A stretch of 33,419 nucleotides of DNA. Origin: an uncultured Alphaproteobacteria bacterium (GTDB lineage: Bacteria > Pseudomonadota > Alphaproteobacteria > RF32 > CAG-239). The position numbers and the translations under genes were made by a program. A model generated the notes under the pieces. That model had not been told where the DNA came from. It ran no database searches and worked only from the letters and a program-made list of their open reading frames with translations. Location: positions 1 through 33,419 of the forward strand of contig CANPYS010000020.1 in assembly GCA_947588655.1 (NCBI GenBank), written 5' to 3'. Shown in pieces: positions 1-4,234 of the stretch (the stretch's first letter is position 1; each line of letters opens with the position of its first letter).

Positions 1-156
<156 letters not shown>

Positions 157-184
157 CTCTTTTATCTGGGTTGATGACAAAGAG
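157..184 (+). other. Hairpin just after the transposase stop
   Basis: CTCTTT at 157-162 pairs with AAAGAG at 179-184 around a 16-base loop, starting directly after the transposase stop codon. There is no T-run after it, so it is not a standard terminator. It may be part of the IS right end. The stretch 185-250 that follows is AT-rich and shows no gene. Confidence 0.3.
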
Positions 185-251
185 AAAATACATTACACAC
201 ATTCTCTAAATTTTTCTCTTGCTTTTTGAAAAAATATATTCTACCTTACTT

Positions 252-512
252 CCAGGCATAAAAAGTTTTTATGCTTAGTACCCATTGTGGTACGGAGCTT
301 TCAACGGCTCAACCATATTCGGCGTTAGGATATAATGTCGTCATATTGTCTGCTATGAATTTTAGCCGGCAGTAGATATATCCCCGATTCATATTCGTAT
401 GGTCGGGGAGCTTTTAGCGAATGTCCAAAGCTTCGGCTGAAAGGCTAAAAGAGTCATGTAATATGGTATGATTGTTGAACTCTCCGGCCACCTTTTGAGG
501 TGGTTTTCTTTT
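252..512 (+). ncRNA. Candidate structured RNA: serial hairpins ending in a terminator
   Basis: No convincing reading frame exists between 157 and 540, but a row of good hairpins does. They are 256-263/267-274 (8 bp, loop AGT), 278-282/289-293, 295-298/307-310, and 350-353/369-372. Next comes 381-387/403-409 with an inner 4-bp stem closed by a TTCG tetraloop at 394-397. Then 411-418/444-451 has an internal loop and an inner 3-bp stem with a second TTCG at 432-435. The last is a terminator at 488-512. A TATATT at 235-240 could be a -10 box, but no good -35 box is spaced for it. Two readings are open: the bridge RNA and right end of the upstream IS110-type element, or a regulatory leader or small RNA of the outer-membrane gene at 541. 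I recognise no known riboswitch class in it. Confidence 0.4.
488..512 (+). terminator. Intrinsic terminator ahead of the outer-membrane gene
   Basis: CCACCT at 488-493 pairs with AGGTGG at 498-503 around TTTG, followed by TTTTCTTTT. It ends about 28 bases before the ATG at 541. That leaves room for a ribosome site but hardly for a promoter, so it may work as an attenuator. Confidence 0.65.
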
Positions 513-540
513 AACGACTAAAAAAGAAAGGTTTAATCAT

Positions 541-1251
541 ATGAAGAATAATCTTTTATTAACAACAGCTTTGGTAGCAATTGTCACTTCGGCAACTGTC
601 GCTCAAGCAAATTCTGTTGCTTCAAGTCCATGGTCAGTAGAAGTCGCTGGTAGTTACCAATTTGCCATCAGAGAATTTCAGAAATCACCGATGGTAAGCG
701 ATGGTACAAATATCTATCGTTCAGACTGGTCAATGCCTAAAGTTGATCTTATTTCGGCAGATGTCACGGGCGTTTATAACCTAACCGATCGGCAGGCGTT
801 AACATTGCGTTTCGGATACGCCGCAGGCGACGATTCCGTTGGTGGCGATGAGGAAAGAGCACGCGTTAAAGACGAAGTTGAATTGTTCACCCTCATGCCC
901 GGATACCGCTATACCATGCCTGTTTATCAAGACAAGCTTAAAGCTTTTGCCGGTGTGAATGCGGGCGTTGCTTACCTGAAATACAAGTCAACACAATCAG
1001 GCGCTCCGGATGACTTTTATAACACGAAAGTGGACGATTCTGATTGGGGATTTGCTTATTCAGCTGAAATCGGTCTTCGCTATGATGTAACGGAAAATAT
1101 CGGTGTTTTTGCCGCTTATCAATTCTCAGGGAACACAGCTGATGTGAAGCGTCTTCCCTACAACCGCAATCCTAAGAACCCCATGATAGATAACCAAACC
1201 AGAATGCAAGTTTATAATGGGGTGCGGGCTGGTTTGAGCTATTCCTTCTAA
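541..1251 (+). CDS. Outer-membrane beta-barrel protein (OmpW/Opa-like)
   Basis: The 236-residue product starts with a clear Sec signal peptide (KNN, hydrophobic core, cleavage near AQA-NS at about residue 23). It ends in GLSYSF, the terminal aromatic residue that BAM recognises in outer-membrane barrels. In between are alternating beta stretches with aromatic girdles (ALTLRFGYAAG, GVYNLTD, AGVNAGVAYLKY, YSAEIGLRYDV, IGVFAAYQFSG, VYNGVRAGLSYSF), fitting an 8- to 10-strand barrel of the OmpW/opacity-protein superfamily. AGAAAGG lies about 9 bases before the ATG. The gene stands alone between two terminators, with a hairpin-rich region upstream. Substrate or function cannot be told from sequence. 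The class call is fairly sure, the subfamily is not. Confidence 0.75.
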   Translation: MKNNLLLTTALVAIVTSATVAQANSVASSPWSVEVAGSYQFAIREFQKSPMVSDGTNIYRSDWSMPKVDLISADVTGVYNLTDRQALTLRFGYAAGDDSVGGDEERARVKDEVELFTLMPGYRYTMPVYQDKLKAFAGVNAGVAYLKYKSTQSGAPDDFYNTKVDDSDWGFAYSAEIGLRYDVTENIGVFAAYQFSGNTADVKRLPYNRNPKNPMIDNQTRMQVYNGVRAGLSYSF

Positions 1252-1290
1252 AGTTGGAAAAATTATTATAAATAAATTCCTTTATAGAGA

Positions 1291-1330
1291 AAAAGACACT
1301 TTATCACACAAGCGATAAAGTGTCTTTTTT
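1291..1330 (+). terminator. Strong intrinsic terminator after the barrel gene
   Basis: A 12-bp-plus stem (GACACTTTATC pairing with GATAAAGTGTC) with an ACACAAGC loop is flanked by A-run and T-run. It can work on both strands. Confidence 0.9.
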
Positions 1331-1350
1331 AAGTAGCTATATTTTCCACA

Positions 1351-1385
1351 TCTGGATTCTTCCTCCCTTCGGTCGTCAGAATGAC
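1351..1385. repeat. Short hairpin repeat of a widely dispersed type
   Basis: The segment reads TCTGGATTCTTCCTCCCTTC then GGTCGTCAGAATGAC. ATTCT pairs with AGAAT and the centre carries CTTCGG. It resembles the dispersed bacterial repeat GTCATTCTGA...GAAGAATC in shape and sequence (recalled pattern, not searched). No other copy lies in this window. Confidence 0.5.
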
Positions 1386-1393
1386 GTAGAGTT

Positions 1394-1425
1394 TTCCAAA
1401 CACCAAAAGTAATTGGTGTTTGGAA
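1394..1425. repeat. Perfect 13-bp inverted repeat
   Basis: TTCCAAACACCAA (1394-1406) and TTGGTGTTTGGAA (1413-1425) are exact reverse complements around a 6-base loop. There is no T-run after it. It lies between the dispersed hairpin repeat and the long palindrome. Confidence 0.75.
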
Positions 1426-1451
1426 AGCGAGATAACGCGAGTGTTAGCTTA

Positions 1452-1572
1452 GGAATGCGTATAGCTGGCATTTAGAGCAATTTAAGGGGCAAAAGTACCG
1501 CAGCGTACATAAACGTACGTGAGGACACTTTTGCCACAAAAACTGCGCTAGATGCCAGCTATACGCCTTTCC
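1452..1572. repeat. Long imperfect palindrome (about 120 bp), MITE-like
   Basis: Outer arms GCGTATAGCTGGCAT (1457-1471) and ATGCCAGCTATACGC (1552-1566) match exactly. Inner parts continue to pair with mismatches (CTAG.GCA.TTT, GGCAAAAGT/ACTTTTGCC at 1488-1496 and 1526-1534, GTAC near the centre). There is no coding potential. It ends 9 bases from the 3' end of tRNA-Arg, so a transcript of that tRNA would run into it. It could be a non-autonomous mobile repeat or a genomic repeat of this lineage. Confidence 0.7.
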
Positions 1573-1580
1573 ATAGAAAA

Positions 1581-1657
1581 TGGCGTCAGCGGCGGGACTC
1601 GAACCCACTACCCACAGTTTAGGAAACTGTTGCTCTATCCTGATGAGCTACGCCGAC
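1581..1657 (-). tRNA. tRNA-Arg(CCU)
   Basis: Read on the minus strand, the 7-bp acceptor stem GTCGGCG/CGCTGAC closes with one G-U. The D-arm has AGCTCATCAGGATAGAGC. The anticodon stem ACAGT/ACTGT holds loop TTCCTAA, giving anticodon CCT (1621-1623), which reads AGG. The T-arm has GGTTCGAGTCC. Discriminator G and CCA are encoded in the DNA. All canonical positions are present. Confidence 0.93.
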
Positions 1658-1667
1658 GTTAGATCTT

Positions 1668-1696
1668 TTTATAAACGCCTTGATAAAAAAGAGCAA
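1668..1696 (-). promoter_or_regulatory. Promoter of tRNA-Arg
   Basis: On the minus strand, TTGCTC (1691-1696) and TATAAA (1668-1673) are 17 bp apart, ending 10 bases before the tRNA 5' end. Confidence 0.6.
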
Positions 1697-1706
1697 GAGT
1701 TTTTTC

Positions 1707-1734
1707 TTGACAACCTGCAAAAAATTATTAAATT
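1707..1734 (+). promoter_or_regulatory. Promoter of the SixA-like gene
   Basis: A perfect TTGACA (1707-1712) and TAAATT (1729-1734) are separated by 16 bp, with a predicted start near 1741. It is back to back with the tRNA-Arg promoter. Confidence 0.55.
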
Positions 1735-1766
1735 AAGCCTGAAAGAAATTTTTATAAAATTATGTT

Positions 1767-2171
1767 ATGAAAAAGTGTATTTTTATGCGTCACGCGTCGG
1801 AGGAGGCTTTAGAAGGAGCCTTAGATGACGTGGTTGAAGAGTATCAACTGGCGCTCAGCAAGGTTTGTCCTTTAGGAAAGATTGACGCTGTTTGGACATC
1901 GCCCAAAAAACGCGCTGTTGAGACGGCTCAAAAAATGGTGGCGCTTTTAGGCCTAGATTTAAAGGTTGAGGAGCATGACACCTTAGATGAAGGTTATAGT
2001 TATGAAAAGCCTTTATCAAACCTTGTGGACGAGCTAAACAAATCGGAAGCCAAAACCATTTTGTTGGTTACGCATTTGCCTAACTTAAACGAATGGTTTT
2101 TGGTTGGAATGATGGGCAATGCCGGCGTTTTGCCTTTAGCGTTTGACGGCCGGAAGTTTCATGATTTATAA
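1767..2171 (+). CDS. SixA-like histidine phosphatase family protein
   Basis: The 134-residue product has the phosphoglycerate-mutase-like histidine phosphatase pattern. The N-terminal strand ends in FMRHAS (nucleophile His9; the third motif residue is Ala where RHG is usual). TSPKKRAVETAQ follows near residue 50 (phosphate-pocket Arg) and VTHLPNLNEWF near residue 110 (second catalytic His). The short length fits the SixA group, which removes phosphate from phosphohistidine on HPt domains. The real substrate here is unknown. The ribosome site is weak, but the start gives a full motif I. The gene is monocistronic between its own promoter and a two-way terminator. Confidence 0.72.
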   Translation: MKKCIFMRHASEEALEGALDDVVEEYQLALSKVCPLGKIDAVWTSPKKRAVETAQKMVALLGLDLKVEEHDTLDEGYSYEKPLSNLVDELNKSEAKTILLVTHLPNLNEWFLVGMMGNAGVLPLAFDGRKFHDL

Positions 2172-2198
2172 AAAAAAGACGCGTTAGCGTCTTTTTTT
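2171..2198. terminator. Bidirectional terminator between convergent genes
   Basis: AAAAAAAGACGC, loop GTTA, GCGTCTTTTTTT. It serves the SixA-like gene on the plus strand and the dps gene on the minus strand, overlapping the stop codons of both. Confidence 0.85.
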
Positions 2199-2727
2199 AT
2201 TTTTTCTTACGTTTTGGGGATGGTGGTGTTTGTTCATCATCGGTTTCATCAAGGTTATTTTCAACATATTCGGCATATTCCAAGGCGTCGTTTTCATGGA
2301 GCATAGCGCGTATCATCCACGATTTTTTATAAAACTTCGCAAGATATTCTTCAAACATATTCACGGTTAAAAAGTCGCCGCGTTTTTCGGCCAAATCGCG
2401 AATTTCCAAAGCCAAATCAATAATTTTGCCACAATCTTCATCTAAAATTTCCAAAACTTCTTCGGTATCATAATCGCGGCTTTCAAGTTCTTCAATTTCG
2501 GCAATTTCCAGATAATCCGCCATATTTGCCAAGGGAAGTTCGCCTTGCATTTTAAGGGCTTCGGCAACCGCGTCAAATTGTTCTTGAAACTCTTTATAAA
2601 GGTGTTCTGTCAGCTTATGAATGGTTAAAAAATCGCGTCCGGTAGCGTTCCAATGCAAATTATGAAGCTTGATGTTCAAAACGGCAATGTTTGCCAAATA
2701 GCGATTAAGTCCGGTATCTCTAGCCAT
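2197..2727 (-). CDS. dps: Dps family mini-ferritin (DNA-binding, iron-storing)
   Basis: The 176-residue product has the Dps ferroxidase signature. LHNLHWNATGRDFLTIHKL near residues 22-40 (His ligands) is followed by LYKEFQEQFDAVAE near 43-56 (acidic ligands from the partner subunit), then helices typical of the four-helix bundle. The C-terminal tail is Pro/Lys-rich and ends PSPKRKKK, a likely DNA-contacting extension; Dps proteins of E. coli type carry the Lys tail at the N-terminus instead. AAAGGAGG precedes the ATG at ideal distance. Family role: oxidise Fe(II) with peroxide, store iron and protect the nucleoid in a 12-subunit shell. It has its own promoter and shares a terminator with the convergent SixA-like gene. 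Confidence 0.85.
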   Translation of the reverse strand: MARDTGLNRYLANIAVLNIKLHNLHWNATGRDFLTIHKLTEHLYKEFQEQFDAVAEALKMQGELPLANMADYLEIAEIEELESRDYDTEEVLEILDEDCGKIIDLALEIRDLAEKRGDFLTVNMFEEYLAKFYKKSWMIRAMLHENDALEYAEYVENNLDETDDEQTPPSPKRKKK

Positions 2728-2755
2728 ATTATCCTCCTTTGTTTGTTGTTTAAGG

Positions 2756-2783
2756 AATATATGCCGTTTTAGAGAGATTTAAA
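2756..2783 (-). promoter_or_regulatory. Promoter of dps
   Basis: Minus strand: TTTAAA (2778-2783), 16 bp, TATATT (2756-2761). The element matches the promoter of the next upstream small gene at 20 of 28 positions, including CTCT and AAA in the spacer. This hints at a common regulator. Confidence 0.5.
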
Positions 2784-2787
2784 TACA

Positions 2788-3039
2788 TCAAAAGCGGTAT
2801 TCTTTGCAGCTTTGATTTTGAGAAATCATATTTTTATCGCTTTCAGGCAGATTATCCATATCGCCAAAGTTATACATATCGCAGTTAAAGGTTTGCTCGT
2901 CATCAAGGCCGCCGTTTTTCAAGTCAACGAGCGTATCTTGTGAAAGGCCGTCCACATGAAAATCAGGTGTATTTTTAGGATTGCGGTTTTTAGCGCGGAA
3001 ATTTTGTTTTTTTTCAAATTCGGGTTGTTGTGTCAACAT
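2788..3039 (-). CDS. Small hypothetical protein, 83 aa
   Basis: I do not recognise this protein. The start is placed at the ATG at 3039 (MLTQQPEFEKK) because AAAGGAGAAAAAG lies right before it. A longer frame to 3105 would run through the promoter and a terminator. The product is hydrophilic: a basic N-terminal part (KKQNFRAKNRNPKN) and an acidic, Asn/Asp-rich C-terminal part with two cysteines (FNCDMYNFGDMDN, SCKEYRF). It has no signal peptide or membrane segment. It lies between a membrane protein gene and dps and has a promoter much like that of dps. Confidence 0.6.
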   Translation of the reverse strand: MLTQQPEFEKKQNFRAKNRNPKNTPDFHVDGLSQDTLVDLKNGGLDDEQTFNCDMYNFGDMDNLPESDKNMISQNQSCKEYRF

Positions 3040-3060
3040 TCTTTTTCTCCTTTGCAAAAA

Positions 3061-3088
3061 TATATAGACACTTTCAGAGCAATTTAAA
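3061..3088 (-). promoter_or_regulatory. Promoter of the 83-aa gene
   Basis: Minus strand: TTTAAA (3083-3088), 16 bp, TATATA (3061-3066). A 12-base piece, TTAAATTGCTCT, is also found exactly in the left arm of the palindrome at 1452-1572 (minus strand). Confidence 0.5.
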
Positions 3089-3093
3089 GGCAT

Positions 3094-3118
3094 AAAAAAA
3101 GCCACCTATTCAGGTGGC
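3094..3118 (-). terminator. Terminator of the membrane protein gene
   Basis: Minus strand: GCCACC, loop TGAATA, GGTGGC, then a run of seven T. It ends the gene that stops at 3137 and sits just upstream of the next promoter. Confidence 0.85.
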
Positions 3119-3136
3119 GTATGAAAAACTTTCAAA

Positions 3137-3820
3137 TTAATTTTGCCTAAGCAGAACATTAATTTGGCAAGGATACATTTTGCAATAAAAAGAGCAAATT
3201 TCTTCGCGGTTGGTCTGATTCAAATCATCAAGAGATGCCCAAACATCGCTTTTGCAGTTTTCAGAGCTGTTTTCTGCGCAGAAAGTAATATTATTAGAGG
3301 GATTGCCGCGGTCAATAATGGTGACGGCATCAACAAGTCTTAAATAATCTTTCATGCGCTGATTTTCCATAACCCTCAAATAAGTATTGCAGACTTGAAC
3401 GCGATTCGGGCTTGAAACAATGGTTTGCATATTAACATAAGCCTGTACGGAGGGTTCTTTCATCTCGCGGTAAGAAATGGTAATATTGTTGCCCCAATAA
3501 TCTTGCACCGAAGTTTGATCGGGTTGGACAAGCGAGGGACGAAAGACATTAAGAATAATGGCTTTTTTGGTATCAAAATCTGAAATATCTTGCGCCTTGC
3601 TGATGGCATCGGAAAGCGTTGTAAAAGCAACCTTAAGATCATCATGGAGTATATTTGCTTTTTCGGTGTTTTTAAGGGATATATAAAAATAGTTGCCGGC
3701 ATAGCCCAAAAGCCCGACCACAATTAAAACACCGAACATACCAAACAATGACCACCCTTTTTCCTGCACCCACTGATAGCGTCCGAGCATCCAAAGATAA
3801 AATTTGCTTAACTTAGACAT
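3137..3820 (-). CDS. Hypothetical membrane-anchored protein with Cys-rich C-terminal part
   Basis: The start at 3820 (MSKLSKFYLW) follows AAAGGA with 7-base spacing, which is better than an upstream ATG at 3847. The product is about 227 residues. It has a short basic cytoplasmic N-terminus, one transmembrane helix near residues 25-45 (FGMFGVLIVVGLLGYAGNYFY), and a soluble, presumably periplasmic part. The last third has seven cysteines (VCNTYL, TFCAEN, ENCKSD, EEICSFYCKMYPC), likely disulfide-bonded. A family name cannot be given. Single gene with its own terminator. Its layout suggests an envelope protein; the function is unknown. Confidence 0.65.
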   Translation of the reverse strand: MSKLSKFYLWMLGRYQWVQEKGWSLFGMFGVLIVVGLLGYAGNYFYISLKNTEKANILHDDLKVAFTTLSDAISKAQDISDFDTKKAIILNVFRPSLVQPDQTSVQDYWGNNITISYREMKEPSVQAYVNMQTIVSSPNRVQVCNTYLRVMENQRMKDYLRLVDAVTIIDRGNPSNNITFCAENSSENCKSDVWASLDDLNQTNREEICSFYCKMYPCQINVLLRQN

Positions 3821-3883
3821 AGACCAATCCTTTCTAACGTTCTGCACAAAAATAATATTGAAAACAAAATAATTTTAACACCA

Positions 3884-3941
3884 CAGGCGGTATTCCCGTC
3901 CGCGATCAAAACAATAAATTGTTTTGGAGCGGGTAACGGGA
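3884..3941. repeat. 58-bp direct repeat, copy 1 (carries a tRNA-Gly 3' end)
   Basis: Identical over 58 bases to 4046-4103, offset 162. Its last 17 bases are the 3' end of tRNA-Gly(CCC), including CCA and part of the T-arm, here without the rest of the tRNA. The unit is itself a hairpin: TCCCGT/ACGGGA, CCGC/GCGG and CAAAACAAT/ATTGTTTTG. Confidence 0.9.
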
Positions 3942-3949
3942 GCGCTAAG

Positions 3950-3978
3950 TAAAAAGCTGACTTAACGTCAGGTTTTTA
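3950..3978. terminator. Terminator-like hairpin between the repeat copies
   Basis: TAAAAA-g-CTGAC, loop TTAAC, GTCAG-g-TTTTTA. Symmetric enough to work on either strand. It would stop a transcript reading out of tRNA-Gly on the minus strand. An outer GGAGC/GCTCC pair (3939-3943, 3986-3990) may extend it. Confidence 0.45.
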
Positions 3979-4045
3979 TCTGTAAGCTCCGGGAACATCT
4001 TGTTGAGCGAGGGAAGCAAAAGCGACCGATGCGAAACTAGATGCC

Positions 4046-4103
4046 CAGGCGGTATTCCCGTCCGCGATCAAAACAATAAATTGTTTTGGAGCGGGTAACG
4101 GGA
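4046..4103. repeat. 58-bp direct repeat, copy 2 (overlaps tRNA-Gly)
   Basis: Second exact copy. Bases 4087-4103 belong to the functional tRNA-Gly gene. The 104 bases between the copies (3942-4045) hold the hairpin at 3950-3978 and a GAAACTAGATGCCC tail, with no gene. The pattern resembles a tRNA attachment-site duplication around a nearly empty remnant. Confidence 0.9.
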
Positions 4104-4160
4104 ATTGAACCCGCATTAAAAGCTTGGGAAGCTCTCATTCTACCATTGAATTATACCCGC
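4087..4160 (-). tRNA. tRNA-Gly(CCC)
   Basis: Minus strand: acceptor GCGGGTA/TACCCGC, D-arm TTCAATGGTAGAA, anticodon stem AGAGC/GCTTT with loop TTCCCAA (anticodon CCC, 4126-4128, reads GGG), and T-arm GCGGGTTCAATTCCCGT. Discriminator T and CCA are encoded. The last 17 bases recur in the repeat copy at 3884-3941. Confidence 0.93.
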
Positions 4161-4170
4161 TTCTTCTCTG

Positions 4171-4199
4171 ATTAAACTTTATTTTCTTGATATAATCAA
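4171..4199 (-). promoter_or_regulatory. Promoter of tRNA-Gly
   Basis: Minus strand: TTGATT (4194-4199), 17 bp, TTTAAT (4171-4176), ending 10 bases before the tRNA. A small palindrome, CTTGAT-ATA-ATCAAG (4186-4200), covers the -35 box. Confidence 0.5.
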
Positions 4200-4234
4200 G
4201 TCTTTTATCCAAAATGCACAATTTTCTTCTTACC

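Noticed and set aside
252-512. TPP, cobalamin, FMN or SAM riboswitch in the leader
   Set aside because: None of the conserved core strings of these classes is present; the hairpin layout does not match them.
1580-1828. Open frame of 82 codons starting MASAAGLEPTTH
   Set aside because: It is the reading of the minus-strand tRNA-Arg gene and its promoter in a coding frame, a common artefact; no ribosome site and no family.
3040-3105. Longer start for the 83-aa gene
   Set aside because: It would translate through a terminator and the gene's own promoter; the SD supports 3039.
3884-4103. CRISPR array
   Set aside because: Only two repeat copies, of 58 bp, with one 104-base spacer, and one copy overlaps a tRNA. 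No cas genes.
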